Part shown: in pieces, positions 1-12,535 of the stretch
Layout of the letters: each line of letters begins with the position of its first letter
Position numbering within the stretch: position 1 is the first letter of the stretch
Source of the DNA: Podarcis raffonei
Lineage: Eukaryota > Chordata > Lepidosauria > Squamata > Lacertidae
NCBI RefSeq assembly: GCF_027172205.1
Contig: NC_070603.1
Location: 6,746,501 to 6,810,500, forward strand
Reading direction: 5' to 3'
Length of the DNA stretch: 64,000 nt
Notes under the pieces: model-generated
Database searches by the model: none
What the model was told of the DNA's origin: nothing
Seen by the model: the letters and a program-made list of their open reading frames with translations, nothing else
Program-made: the position numbers and the translations under genes

Positions 1-104
1 AGCAGGAGGCCCCATTAGCAAAAGCATGTCTCAGGTTAAGAATGGTTTTAGGTTAAGAACGGACCTCCGAGAACGAATTAAGTTCTTAACCTGAGGTACC
101 ACTG
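1..104. mobile_element. Pogo/Tigger-like element, right end
   Basis: The right terminus GAGGTACCACTG followed by TA; the left part lies outside the window. It sits in intron 4 of gene A. Confidence 0.6.
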
Positions 105-420
105 TATTATAACAGCTAATTTTCATGTCCAGCTTTTGGGATGCCAGAAATTTCTAAGCATAGTTTTTAGAAGGACAGACCTTTTGCAGGTGTGCCAATA
201 TGGACTACCACATCCATTAGTCACCTATAGAAAAAAAATAGACCAATGCCTCTACTAAGGGGAGAGGTAAGTGATAAAATCAACATTTATGGTGAAAAAA
301 CATGATGTGACCATGGCACTGTCTACATATTTATTTATTTAAGGTAGAGGTACTCTACACTTTAACCAAATGGACTCCCATGGCAGCTTACAAAAATCAG
401 TAAATCAATTTCTTTGGCAG

Positions 421-3091
421 GAATTGAGCCAGATGCAGCAGACCGTTTCTGACACCTCAGTTGTCCTCCAAATGGACAACAACCGGAATCTGGACTTGGA
501 CAGCATCATTGCAGAGGTCAAAGCTCAGTACGAGGAAATTGCTCAGAAAAGCCGAGCAGAAGCAGAGTCTTGGTACCAGTCCAAGGTGAGTTCTCAGGCC
601 TATCAAGCCTTGCCAGTCTAAAATGACCTCCTTGAGTGAAAACCAAATCCAAACAATCAAAGAAACTCTTGTTGTTCATTAATGGGAAAGGCCAAATGCA
701 CATAAGGCAATGTATTAAACTAGGAGTGATCCGACTTCAGCTCCGTGTGCTTTGCTTTATTTTAACTAGAATAGCCATGGTTTTCCAATGTGTTTTACAT
801 TCGCAAAGCAAGAGTGTGGGTTCAAAATCTCTTGCCAGTTGAGCCACAACAACCCTAAGGAAGTGGTCCTGTCTATGCTCATGAACACACAATGTAGTGC
901 TTTGCTGGAACAGACAAAAGGCCCGCTTTATTTACAAAGAAGCCCAGCAAAGAGCACTTGGAATATAAGAAGCTGCCTTATACTTGCTTTGACCATTGGC
1001 TCATCTGATTGAGTATTGTCTACACAGAGTGGCAGCGACTCTCTGGGGCTTACAGCAGGGGTGGAGAACTTGTGGCCCTCCAGATGCTATTGGAGTCCAA
1101 CTTTCACCAGACCCAGCCAGCAGGGCCAGTGATCAGTGATGCGGGGAGATGTAGTCCAATAACATTTGGATGGTCACAGGTTCCCCACGCCTGGTTCATA
1201 GACTTCCCCAGCCCTATATCTGAGCTACTGCCCTTCCCCAAGGTGCTATGTTGTCCACTGGAAACTGGCTAGTAATCTACCAATATTGCCTCAAAATCAC
1301 TTGTAGGTAAGCTTTTAATCAGGCTAGTCCACCAAGAATGGCAAAAACACTCCTTTCTTTTTTTGGGGACAACCTTGGAAGGGTGTCAGAGGGTTTGGCA
1401 AAACCTGAGCCATTGCTCAGCTGGGTTTTTGTTTGAAGAAGATTTATCTTCTCTGACAGAACACAATTTGACCCCTTTCTTCTTTCTGAATTCCAGTATG
1501 AGGAGCTGCAGCAAACTGCTGGGAAACACGGTGACAGTCTCCGTGACACCAAGGCCGAGATCTCTGAACTGAACCGGATGATTCAGAGGATACGATCTGA
1601 AATAGATAATGTGAAGAAGCAGGTAAGGCTGGAGGAATATATGCAAGATTAACCCGAGGGTGGAGGGGGGCAGAGATTTTTATTGGAATTTCACAATCTG
1701 GTCATCTTAGTCCTGTGCTGTTGTCTTAACTGCAGCAATTCATTTAGTAACACAACTCAAGGCAAGCCAAGAGGTATCAGGCTGAAGTAGGATGGCTTCT
1801 TTGTTACCTCCTGACCTTGCACTTCAAAAAAATATGGCACTCACAAATGGTTCCCAGTGGATGTAGGGAGCCGCTGCATCCAGGAGGAATGGTGCTGCTG
1901 GTATTAAAAATAAAAATGAAATATCAGTAATCAGTTTTTCAAATGCCTCTCTTGCCTTTCAGTGTGAGAAGCTGCAGGCTTCCATTGCAGAAGCTGAGGA
2001 ACGTGGTGAGCTGGCCCTCAAGGATGCCAGGGACAAATTGAATGAACTGGAGGTTGCCCTGCAGAAGGCCAAGGAAGAAATGACCCGTCTCTTGAGGGAG
2101 TACCAGGAGCTGATGAATGTCAAGTTGGCGCTTGATATTGAAATTGCCACCTACAGGAAATTGCTGGAAGGAGAGGAGAGCAGGTGAGTGTGATGCACAG
2201 GAAGGAGGTGTGTATCTGGGCTTTGCTGAAGAGAAGCCAAAAAAAGGAAATCAAACTGGAGCTTTCATTGCATAACCGCTCCCCCTTCCTCTGGAGGGGG
2301 GGGGGGAGGGAAGGCCATGAAATGTTTGACTGAGTCCAGCAGTTAAATTCTAAAAAGGTGAGGTGCCAAGACTGAAGCCCACTTGGGAAGGCCTGTCCAC
2401 GAGATCAGAAATGTAAGGGGTGGGCAATGTATACCCATTGGCGAGGAAAGCATGTACTGCAGTGATGGGGAATCGTAGGATCTACAAACATTGCTGGGCT
2501 ACAACTCCCATCATCCCTGATGGTTGTCCATGGTGAGAACTGTAGTCCAGCAACATCTGGAGGGCCATTGTTTGCCCATCCCTGATGTACTGCATACTGG
2601 GCACACATGTGAACTGGTCTGGCTCAGATTAAGCCATGGTTAAACTTGATGGATTGGTAAGAGCTGAGGTTAGGCTGTGGCAGTGCAAATCCTGACTGAG
2701 AGGGTTTAGGTGGATGCTGTGGCAAAAACAGGGCAAGTAGGGACATTGTTAGAGGGTGGCTCAGGGTACTGGAGTCCTGGGTCTTTTTGGGGGGGGGCTG
2801 GTTCTCTCCTCTTTTTAAAAAAGACTGGTTATGTTTTTTGTTACTTTACTTACTGCAAAGCTAGACCCAAGCCCTCTGCCATATTTCTTTGCCCAAGGCA
2901 TCTATCCAAATGTTTTCATTTTCATTTCACTTTTAATTTGTATACCCCCTTTCTATATTGCTATATGCAAAATATACCACAAAGATCATACCTCTTACAA
3001 CAATAAAATCCAATGCAAATAAGTCATAATAAGAATATGAAGCATATAAAGAACACCTGCAATTTTTACTACTACTACTACTATTACTACA

Positions 3092-3145
<54 letters not shown>

Positions 3146-4922
3146 TCTTGAAGTATGTAGCAATTCTCCTGGGGGAGAGAGGTTGGGAATGTCACAAACA
3201 AAGGCACATATTATTCTTCTGGGCTTGCCTCTGCTTCCAGTGCTGGGAGAGGTTTGCAATGTGGACTGTGCAGCTGCAGCAACCACTGGAAGTTGTGGCA
3301 GGCTAGTGTGAGCTGAAGGATCATGCCTATCTGAGTTGCAAGTTCTGGAACAGGTGTCCCTGACTCTTGAAACGAAGACTGTCTATCCAATCATGCCCAC
3401 ATTATTCCCTAGTGATCTTGATGGCCAAGCAAGCAGCTGCACCTGGGTCTCCTGTGTCCAATCCTATCTGCTCTCTGCACTGCACAGCACTCGCTTTCAC
3501 AGTGCCTGATGATGAAAGCAACAAAGGGATTCAAAGGATTTGTTCATTATTGTTCAGTATTTTGTGTATGAATGCCCAATTGGATCTCATCTCTTGCCTA
3601 AACATCAGGTTTTCTCTCTCCTTCACAGGATGTCTGGAGAGTGTCAGAGCACCGTGAGCATCTGTAAGTAGTGACTCTGTACTCAACTTTTAAAATTAGT
3701 GGCACTATCCTATAACCAGCTGCTCTGGAAAATGGCATGCGCTGGCACCACTGTGCCTTGATGTGCTTTTGACAACAGTGGTCATAGTAGATATGCACCA
3801 AGCTCTTAAGCACCATAAATACGGACACAGAAGGAAAGTTGTGGATGCAGAATGTGGCATCAGGGCTGTGGAAGATCTCCCCTTGCACTAGCCTGAACAT
3901 TTTTTGACCACCACAAATGGTGCAACTCCAGTGTGCTGTAGTAACATGCCAGAAAGAGGTTGAAACTCAAGAAAGTCAGGGATGATGACCTGGAGGGCCA
4001 CGGTTTCTCTGACCCCGATTTTAAATGTTACAAAAATACCACGTGGGAACAACTTTTGTATATGATGCCGTGGTTTGCATTGCTTCATGCTCATGGGTTG
4101 ATAATATTTGTAACTCATTCAAAGCAAGCCAATAAACTTCATGGCTGAATGGGGATCATTTTGAACCCAGCATCCCTTTAGTGCAAGGATGGGGAACTTG
4201 AGGCCCTCCAGCTGCTGCTGGACTGTAACTCCCATCATTCTTGACCATTGGCCATGCTGGCAAGGGCTGATGGGATCTGGAGTTCAGCAACATTTGGAAG
4301 GCCATAGGTCCCCTGCTTTAGTTCTAGTTCAGTGCTTAAGCCCTTACATGCCACACACTTTCTCAACTGACTCTCATCACACGGATGACTCCTTGGCCCT
4401 GGAGGCTTCACTTGTCTTATTTTAAGATGCAAAGTAGCTGGGAGTTTTCCTTCTTTCTTTCTTCAGTGACTTGCCATCTCTTCAGGCAATGGCTTGCATG
4501 CTCCACTGGTGCATTCTTGGGACAGAATGCCCTGGAACAGACATGAAGTAGCACCACCCCCAAGCTCAGTGCTAGAGAACTACAATCCAGGCATTAATTG
4601 GCCATATTAGTCCATAAAACCACCACAATGCTAACCATGGTTGTCTTCCTTTCTAGCTATGGTTGGCTCCTCCGCTACTACTTCTGGCGGTGGATATGGT
4701 GGCGGATTTGGAGGTGGATTTGGAGGTGGAATGTGCTACGGAGGAGGATCTGGTGGCCTTGGTGGATTCAGCTCTGGAAGCGGAAGAGGTGTTTGCAGCA
4801 TAGGAGGTGGGGGAGCTTGCTCTGTCGGCGGAGGATACGGAGGAGGATATAGTTCCGGAGGCACCATTGTGAAAAAAACCACCACATCCTCCACTTCCAT
4901 CAAGTCTTCAATCAGGAAATAA
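421..4922 (+). CDS. Type II keratin gene A, 3' part (exons 5-9), partial
   Basis: Intermediate-filament protein of epithelial cells, expected to pair with a type I keratin in cytoplasmic filaments. Coding exons, each with AG/GT borders: 421-585, 1497-1622, 1963-2183, 3629-3663 and 4657-4922 (stop TAA). Their lengths (165, 126, 221, 35) are the type II keratin pattern, and phases join cleanly into 270 codons. Exon 5 starts [13 protein letters not shown] and carries the coil 2 core [17 protein letters not shown]. Exon 7 ends in the helix termination motif [14 protein letters not shown]. Exon 8 begins [11 protein letters not shown]. Exon 9 is a glycine-loop tail ([11 protein letters not shown]) with three cysteines and a basic end ([14 protein letters not shown]). 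The first exons, encoding head and coil 1, lie left of the window; no exon 4 is visible in 1-420. The tail resembles gene B and the mammalian KRT1/KRT2 class; orthology is not established. Confidence 0.95.
3063..3144. repeat. (ACT)n/(AAT)n trinucleotide array
   Basis: A short ACT run passing into about 18 AAT units in intron 7 of gene A. The poly-isoleucine and poly-leucine frames on the opposite strand are translation artefacts of this run. Confidence 0.95.
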
Positions 4923-6234
4923 GAAGCAACAGGTGCAGTGATGACAACATCAGCATGGATGAAAGAACCATTTTTCTGAAGACCTCTGCAAAGCCACCCT
5001 GAACAGAATCTTGGCGCCTTTCAGAAAAATGGACTGTGCCCTTTATGGCCCTTATGGCTGCTCTCCCAGGATATTTTTTAAGTCTTGCATTGTTTGGGTG
5101 GGATACAAAGTGAGTTAGCTGAACTTAAGTACCATTGAGTTCTGTGAGACCTGTCGTTGCTAACTTGTCTCATTTATGTCAGTAGGACTTTAGTTCATCT
5201 AATGTAGTCGGTATCCAACCCAAGCAACCCAACCCAAACTTAGTCTGTAACCCACCCTTTGTTCTTAACTCATTGTTGACACATTTCATGCCCCTAACGC
5301 AATTAGGTCTAGTCAACAGACGTGTATGTGAAGGCTGTGTTTGCATGAACAAGGGCAAACAGTATTAGGTAGTCCTATAGAGGTTGTTCTAGGAAACGTG
5401 TGCCTTGCCTTTGTACCATTCACACATCTTTTATGTAGAGCAGCACTCTGCCCTGTGTTCTACAAGGAGGAATATCTCTGTCCTAGATATCCCAGAATTC
5501 TCATTGGCTGTGTTTCAACTGAGGAGACACTTTTATATCTTTGGTGGATTGAAACACCTGGAACAGGCTTCACTCTGGATAGGTATGGTTCACACGAGAA
5601 AACAATTCTAGGAGTCAGGTTATTTGATTCTCATAACGTTTAAAGAGTACTGCTATTTTGTCTACATTCTAACTCCTCTGAATGAAACCTGATGGAGAAA
5701 TAATGTGAATTACATCAAAAACTGCTTATGTGAACACAGCCTTCATGTTTTGCTCATACATGCAAATCAGTGCTATTTTTCTAGAAAAAAAGAGGCGCTG
5801 GAACTCACCATAAGCACCTCCCTCATTCTCTTAAATGGCAATGGTGCCCACCTGAGAGGTTCTGGAGAGTTCTGGCTAGGGAAAAAATGCCCTGATACAA
5901 ATGAATATCTTTCCAGCTACTCTCCTGTGATTACCTGCCTGTGGGTTTGCTGAGTCATAATGGTTACTTACTTAAATGAATATGCAAAATACCTGCAGCT
6001 AAAAGGTAGGGGCATGTGATCTTGCCAAAGTTACACTCCTTTAAGTCCCATTGACGCCAATGAGAGAGCTTAAGCATATGCTTAAGTCATTCGTATTGAA
6101 AGCAAGACGGCTTATCCAAATTTAACTTTAGCTGCTTTGTGCTCCACATTCTGTCTTTCTTTTTGTAATGGCCTTGAAAATCTTTTTGTTTTGGTGGTGA
6201 TTCCTTTCCTCTCGCGTGTGATCACTTGCAGCTC

Positions 6235-6240
6235 ATTAAA
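6235..6240 (+). terminator. Candidate poly(A) signal of gene A
   Basis: ATTAAA followed about 20 nt later by a GT-rich stretch (GGTGTCTTCTGGG). It is the only reasonable signal seen downstream of the gene A stop, but it implies a 1.3 kb 3' UTR, long for a keratin, so the call is weak. Confidence 0.35.
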
Positions 6241-6481
6241 CTCTAAGTGAAGAGAACAATGGTGTCTTCTGGGTTTTTGCCAAGAGCTTTTATGCTGGGA
6301 TAGTAATCATGAAAGCCTTAGGATGGAGGATAAGGCTTTCAATGCCTACTAGCCATGATGACCTTCCTCTGCCTCCGTTGTGAGAGATAGTATGTCTCTG
6401 TATGCCAGGAAGTGGCAAATTACAAGAGAGGAAAGTGTTTTTGCACTCAGGTCCTGCTTGCAGGTTTCCCATAAGCACCTA

Positions 6482-6955
6482 CCGTCTTTCCCTGAAAGTA
6501 AGACATCCCCCGAAAATAAGACCTACTTCTAGTTTTGCCCCTCACTGTAATATAAGGCATCCCCCGAAAATAAGACCTCCCCAATAATAAGGCCTCCCCT
6601 GAACATAAGGCCTCCCCAGAATATAAGGCCCTTGAAGCTACCAAGCGACGTCTGAGTCCTCTGGACCGTGGTGGTCGGCGCCGCCGAACAGCTCACTGAT
6701 TGGCCGCAACACAGCTGGAGCTGTTCAGGCAGTGCAGGGTCTCTTTAAATCAGAGAGCCCGCGCCACCGCCAGGACAAGCTGCCGCCTGTTGCTCGCTCT
6801 GCCCTGACAGAGTCTGGCTGACTCACAATTATACAATAAATGTGTACCGTATTCTTCTTCATGGAAAAATAAGACATCCCCTGAAAATAAGACCTAGCGC
6901 ATCGATGGGAGCAAAAATTAATATAAGACACTGTCTTATTTTTGGGGAAACAGGG
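6482..6955. mobile_element. Short inverted-repeat DNA element (TA target site)
   Basis: The left end CCGTCTTTCCCTGAAAGTAA and the reverse complement of the right end, CCCTGTTTCCCCAAAAATAA, match as terminal inverted repeats, with TA on both sides. Inside are repeats of an 'AAAATAAGACCT'-like unit and a GC-rich core (6640-6800). It interrupts another dispersed repeat, whose text resumes at 6958 (GTAGCCACTGTGAGAA). Non-autonomous mariner/pogo-type behaviour is inferred from the TA duplication. Confidence 0.6.
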
Positions 6956-8023
6956 TAGTAGCCACTGTGAGAAGTTTCTCTCTCTGTGTGTGTGTCTCCA
7001 TTCTGTGCTGGAACAGAATATGGGGTTGGGGTCCATTCCCATTGCAGGTGTGAACTTCACAGCCCAAACTTCCAGTAACAGGCCAAGCAAGGCAGAGGGA
7101 GGTGGAGAAAGGACTTTAGAGGGGGATGGCAGGAGAGGAGGCTTTGGAGGAGGTGGCAGGGAATTGGAGGTAGATGTAAAACTGGGAGGGCAGGCAAGGA
7201 ATTGAGGATGGAGGGGATGGGGCAAGTTAGACTGAAAGGGACTGACACATGGCACAGTGCTTGACAATGGGAGGATCTTCTAATCTGGAGTATATACAGA
7301 CCACAAGCATTTGACCCAGGCCTGTCTGTGACTCCAGATTCCATAATGCCCTTTAATCACCCTGTTCAAAAAAAGGTGCAAATTAGGTAGTTTCTCATTA
7401 AAATGCATTAATAATCCAATTTGCCGCTCTATTCCTAATTTTCAGAACCCTCTCAAACATCAGTTTCCAGGATTCTTTGAGAATAGCCATGAAAGCTAAA
7501 CTTGTGGAAAACTTTGTAGTGTGAATGGCCCCCAAAGCTGAAGGGCATTTCCATTCAAATGGTGTTTGTGTGCCACGTCATGTGATCAGTTATATGGGGT
7601 GGGGCTTACCTGCTCCCCATGTACTTTATTCAAGTTGGCACCCCTGGTAGAACATCTGAGATTGCAGCAGCATGACTGAAGTAGAGTCATGTGCACAGGA
7701 TTGCGTATGCAAGTGAGACCTTCCCTTAAGTGGGAAACCTCATGCTGATTCACCTTTTGCTGAGACGGCCAAATGAACGGCTAGTGTCTCGCCTTAGTTT
7801 TGTAACTTTATGCTACCAAGCGCTTAACCACCACCCACAGGGAGCAATGAAAGATGTGCTGCTTTCCTCAAGGAACTCCTCCCACTGGCTTCGCAAACCT
7901 AGATTTCAGTTTCCTTTTACACCAAGTACACAATGTTCTTGCTCTGTTAGATAATCAGATAGAAGCAAGAAAAATGGGACAGTGACAAACCACTGGATTT
8001 TCTCTTAGCAGAACTATGGAATA

Positions 8024-8277
8024 CAGGGGTCAGCAAACTTTTTCAGCAGGGGGCCAGTCTACTGTCCCTCAGACCTTGTGGGGGGCCAGACTATATTTTT
8101 TTTTTTTGGGGGGGGAATGAACAAATTCCTATGCCCCACAAATAAGCCAGAGATGCATTTTAAATAAAAGGACACATTCTACTCATGTAAAAACACACTG
8201 ATTCCTGGACCATCCACAGGCTGGATTTAGAAGGTGATTGGGCTGGATTCGGCCCCCGGGCCTTAGTTTGCCAATCC
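8024..8277. mobile_element. hAT-like non-autonomous element
   Basis: Begins CAGGGGTCAGCAAACTTTTT and ends in the complementary form (TTAGTTTGCCAATCC). It is bounded by a perfect 8-bp duplication ATGGAATA (8016-8023 and 8278-8285), the size expected of hAT transposition. No transposase is present. Confidence 0.75.
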
Positions 8278-8930
8278 ATGGAATAGAGGAAAAAACCTAG
8301 TAAATGAAATCAGAGGGAATGACCTCTTGCCAAACAGCAAAGCAAAAGTTACACAAACATTAGTAAGTGCACATATGTTTATGTACATGAAGTGTACACT
8401 AGTTGTGATAAGATTATGGGTTTTCTTCATTTTCTCCCATGTGAGCAACAATGGAGGAGTGGGATTGAATTGACAGCTCCATTTGCAACTTTCACATGTA
8501 CATTGGCTTTGGAAAACAGGTGGAAAGGTCAATCAATGGCTAATTAATCTTGAATAAATTTTTCAAGACAGTGTATGCGGAATTCAATGTCATACTACGC
8601 TGAACATTGTGTCAGCGCAAACATTGCAGTTTGACAGATGGAATTATCCCCCTTTCCTCCCCTCACATTGTTCTGGGGATTCTCCTGACCCCAAAAATTG
8701 TTTGGGGGGCATTAGAGGGGGCACAGGGAGGGAAGAGTGGTGGAAGCCATTCTATATCTTTGAGTACTAAATATGAAGTTTTGTCATTTTCTAAGAAGCC
8801 TTATCTGTCTCTGGACAACTTGAAGCCCTAGGTTTGATGAGAGAGAGAAGAAAGGCTTCTCAGCCAGCTTAATTGCTGGGATGCAGAACATTGTGTAGCT
8901 TTTTGCAGTGCCTTTGAGCTATGGAAACAC

Positions 8931-9001
8931 TAAACTAAACTAAACTAAACTAAACTAAACTAAACTAAACTAAACTAAAAACGAAACGAAACGAAACGAA
9001 A
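8931..9001. repeat. Pentanucleotide array (TAAAC)n then (ACGAA)n
   Basis: About ten TAAAC units followed directly by about four ACGAA units, immediately upstream of a SINE. Confidence 0.9.
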
Positions 9002-9065
9002 CTAGATGGCCTTTTGTACTTTGAAGGTCATCTATTGCATTTAGCTGCACATAGGATAGGTGTTA

Positions 9066-9427
9066 GGGATGCGCTGTGGGTTAAACCACTGAGCCCTGGG
9101 CTTGCCGATCGGAAGGTCGGCGGTTCAAATCCCCATGACAGGGTGAGCGTCTGTTGCTCGGTCCCTGCTCCTGCCAACCTAGCAGTTCGAAAGCACATCA
9201 AAGTGCAAGTAGATAAATAAGTACTGCTCCCGGGAAAGGTAAACGGCGTTTCCGTGCGCTGCTCTGGTTTCTCCAGAAGCGGCTTAGTCATGCTGGCCAC
9301 ATGACCTGGACAAACCATCTGTGGACAAACGTCGGCCCCTTCGGCCAGTAAAGCGAGATGAACGCTGCAACCCCAGAATCGGCCACAACTGGACTTAACT
9401 GTCAGGGGTCCTTTACCTTTACCTTTT
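9066..9427 (+). mobile_element. Sauria-type SINE, full length
   Basis: tRNA-like head with a B-box-like GGTTCAAATCC, a body with AAGTAGATAAATAAGTA, and an ACCTTT-rich 3' tail. Flanked by a perfect 13-bp target-site duplication AGGATAGGTGTTA (9053-9065, 9428-9440). The (ACCTTT)n tail is the known hallmark of Sauria SINEs, which are thought to be moved by BovB LINEs. Confidence 0.85.
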
Positions 9428-9626
9428 AGGATAGGTGTTACCAGGTTAACAGATTTATTTACAGCATTTACAGGGCTCTTAATGAAGGCCTCTCTAATTG
9501 AGAAGGGGGAGGGAGGCTGAAGGCTGAGTTGTCCTTAAGTGAACTCACAAGGTCTGAATTACAGTTTTCTTAGGAAACAAGGAAGAAAAGGAGGGCCTGG
9601 GGGCAAGAATGGGAATATACTAAGGA

Positions 9627-9628
<2 letters not shown>

Positions 9629-9680
<52 letters not shown>
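9629..9680. repeat. (CT)n microsatellite
   Basis: About 26 uninterrupted TC units. Confidence 0.95.
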
Positions 9681-9683
<3 letters not shown>

Positions 9684-10219
9684 TGCAGAAGTAGCATGTT
9701 ACTTTCCATGTCCTCCTTGTAGATCTGCATTTGTATACTACCAATTCTTCCACTGGTTGGTACAAAACATCCAAATCAAGGTTGAGCCTTAAGGCTGATA
9801 ATCATAATAAAATCTGGAGTTGTCCAGTGATGCAATAGACACATTATCTCTAAGTTGATTCATTGGCTTCTTTTGATATAGGGTTCTTGCTGACTTAACA
9901 CCTTCCGTGTTCTCTAAGGTACAGTGCCTGGGAAATGAGTGTTGCTGTTGTTGTTTTTTTAAAATTAGTGAATCACTTACATGTTCTTGGTTGTTGTTAG
10001 TTTTTTTTTGCATCTGCAGTTGGGTGTGACAGCATTGTCACTGGGACAATGCCATTCACATGTTAGGGGAAAAAATAGGATGGTGTCCTATGAAAATAAT
10101 GGTAAGTGTATGTGTATTAAGGGAGCAGGGGCTCCCTCAGTCCTCCTCATATACACAAGAGTTGCATTTGCAAAACTAAGAGCTCAACCATATTTCTGCT
10201 TGTCCTGCACCACAAAATC

Positions 10220-10520
10220 ATGGGCCTGAGAGGTTTTCCAGAAGTGTGGCTGAGCCCTAAGTGTACCTTTACCAAAGGTGTCATGGGTTTTGAAGACACT
10301 CAAACTCAGGACGAAAGGGAGAAACGTGCTAAGAGGAAGACACGCTTGGCAAATCCACACCTGCCTGGAAACAATTGTCCCCACTGTGGAAGGACGTGTG
10401 GATCCGGAATTGGCCTCCACAGTCACTTACGGACTCATTGTTAAAACCGTGTTTATGGAAGACAATCTTACTTGGCTACGAGGGATCGCCAAAGAAAGAA
10501 GAAAGTACATGGGAAACTTC
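10220..10520 (+). mobile_element. Likely non-LTR retrotransposon 3' remnant with C2H2-like finger
   Basis: One open frame (10220-10442) reads ...CPHCGRTCGSGIGLHSH..., a Cys2-His2-like motif followed at once by a stop and then text coding EDNLTWLRGIAKE in another frame. CxxCGRxCxSxxGLxSH motifs are common at the C-terminus of LINE ORF2 proteins, so this is read as a LINE relic and not a host zinc-finger gene. The clade is not assigned. Confidence 0.4.
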
Positions 10521-11494
10521 TGCTGCCGATATGAGCTAAGGGTCCTCCACATGTTCCCTGGAGCCTGTGGATAGGGCTGTCAGTCTAGAAACCCATTATA
10601 CAGACATTAAAACTCACTGTAAACATCCATAATTAAAATACACAATAAAACTATCTCATTAAAATATCAAAATATAAGTATCCATAATTAATGCCCACAA
10701 TAAAACAATCCAATTAAAACAAGATGGCTTTTAAAACAGGAGACTCAGGTTGAGTTCAGGTAGCTAAATATAGCTGCAGTCCTAAGGTCAGGGAGGGGAA
10801 TTTGGAGGTGGTTCAACCATTGCATTCTGTGCCCTGCTGAACTGTCAGGGTAGAAATGAAGGTAGAGGAAAACTTTTGCCCGTTTCCTGAAGTCAAACTT
10901 TAAAACAATATAAATATATATATATTCTCCACCCATTGGAAATGGAGGAAAAAATGCCCCCATTACTTCCCCATGTGAAGAGGCTCAATGGATGTCAGGA
11001 TGCTGTCAGCGGGTCACGGCTGGTTGCCCAGGAAAGTATAAAGACAAGGAAAAGTTTATTACCATCCTTTTTTTATTTCAGTCTTTACAGAGAGAGGCTA
11101 TAGAACCCAGCCTCTTCCATAAACACCCAGGTCCAGAGTGAATCTCCACCTCCCGTCTCTCCCACTTCCTCATTTGTCATTCTCATCATATCCTCTACAG
11201 GTGCTGCTACGTTCCCTTTGTCTTTGAGCTCTTTGTTCTCCTACTTTTAAGGCTCTCCAGATTCTGGGAGATGGAGGGTCTGGAATGCTTTCTAATGAGA
11301 ATGTGTCAGCTGGGTGTTGTCCTGGCTCTCCCATGATTTCCCATCTTTCCCCCTCATCTGCCTCTGAGCTGCTACCTCCCTCAAACCCCTGTTGTAAATT
11401 TATACTATCTTCCTCCTCCTCCCTCGAATGGTCAGGATGGGGAGGCTGCCTCCACCATTCCTCCTCTTCCCAGTAACTTCATATCCTTCACTAA

Positions 11495-11790
11495 AGGGGA
11501 ATACGAACACTTGGTTTATATAGTTGAAATATATAAATTATAAATGAGGTTTGAAGGAGGGTCAGAATTTGCTGAACTTGATTGAATAAAGGGGAATACA
11601 AAAAAGGGAGATGTGAGGAAGTCAGGAAAGAGGGTTATAGAGCTATGAAATTAAAAATTGTTTTTTCTTTCTTTCTGTGTTCTTTTTTATCTTTTTTCTT
11701 TTTTGATATATTTGTTTTTTGTTGGATGTTTGTCTTACTTATGTTTATGTTTTGTAAAATCTCAATAAATATTTACATAAAAAAATATAT
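11495..11790 (+). mobile_element. L1 LINE 3' end
   Basis: AT-rich 3' UTR-like sequence ending in AATAAATATTTACATAAAAAA, the typical terminus of squamate L1 copies. There is no intact coding region, so it is strongly 5'-truncated. Confidence 0.55.
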
Positions 11791-12133
11791 ATATAGTCAA
11801 TGAAGTTTTCATACGGTTGCATTGAAAGACCTCACTTTTAATATTTTAATATGCCCTGTGGAATATTCATCCAGAAAAACTTGAAAATATAAACTTCTAA
11901 ATATAGTAAGCCTGCAACGTGTGTGGGGGTTCGATTCTGGGGGTCACGCCTAAAGTCAAAACTGCATATAGTCAAAACACATAGGGTTCAATGGTTGGTG
12001 GTATTGCTGAAGTCTTTTTGCCTGGATGCCTGCCTCCCTTCCCCCCTGCCTGTTTGTATGAGAGGAGAAGTCCAAAATATAATAATTGGACAAAGGTAGT
12101 TTCCAGAAACACAAAGAAGGTGCAAATCTTATG

Positions 12134-12367
12134 CAGTGGTACCTCAGGTTACAGACACTTCAGGTTATAGACACTTCAGGTTACAGACTCCACTAACCCA
12201 GAAATAGTACCTTGGGTTAAGAACTTTGCTTCAGGATGAAAACAGAAGTCGCGCAGTGGCAGCAGCAGGAGGCCCCATTAGCTAAAGTGGTACCTCAGGT
12301 TAAGGATAGTTTCAGGTTAAGAATGGACCTCAAGAACGAATTAAGTTCTTAACCCGAGGTACCACTG
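12134..12367. mobile_element. Pogo/Tigger-like inverted-repeat element
   Basis: Starts CAGTGGTACCTCAGGTTA and ends TAACCCGAGGTACCACTG, matching terminal inverted repeats, with TA after the right end. Short, non-coding and non-autonomous. The same family occurs at 1-104, 33366-33607, 34194-34325 and 51709-52441. Confidence 0.7.
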
Positions 12368-12471
12368 TACACACATTTTGCGAATGGGAATGCCCCCAAA
12401 CAAATAATCTGTTGGAAATTGAAGTGGAATATATTCTTGGATACAGGATACCAAACGGATTACTCCCAGTG

Positions 12472-12535
12472 TCCTTTCCTTCCTTCCTTCCTTCCTTCCT
12501 TCCTTCCTTCCTTCCTTCCTTCCTTCCTTCCTTCC
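12472..12535. repeat. (CTTC)n microsatellite
   Basis: About 15 tetranucleotide units. Confidence 0.95.

Noticed and set aside
2933-3286. Poly-isoleucine frame
   Set aside because: Artefact of the AAT trinucleotide array.
6725-7267. 180-codon minus-strand frame
   Set aside because: It overlaps the inverted-repeat element at 6482-6955 and low-complexity purine-rich DNA; composition is not gene-like.
8931-9001. CRISPR-like regular repeat
   Set aside because: Simple pentanucleotide tandem units without spacers, in a vertebrate genome.
9066-9140. tRNA-like A/B-box sequences at the SINE heads
   Set aside because: They sit in repeated elements with ACCTTT tails and do not fold into a complete tRNA; not called as tRNA genes.
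10220-10444. Host zinc-finger gene
   Set aside because: A single finger at the end of a short frame next to LINE-like text; a retrotransposon remnant is more likely.
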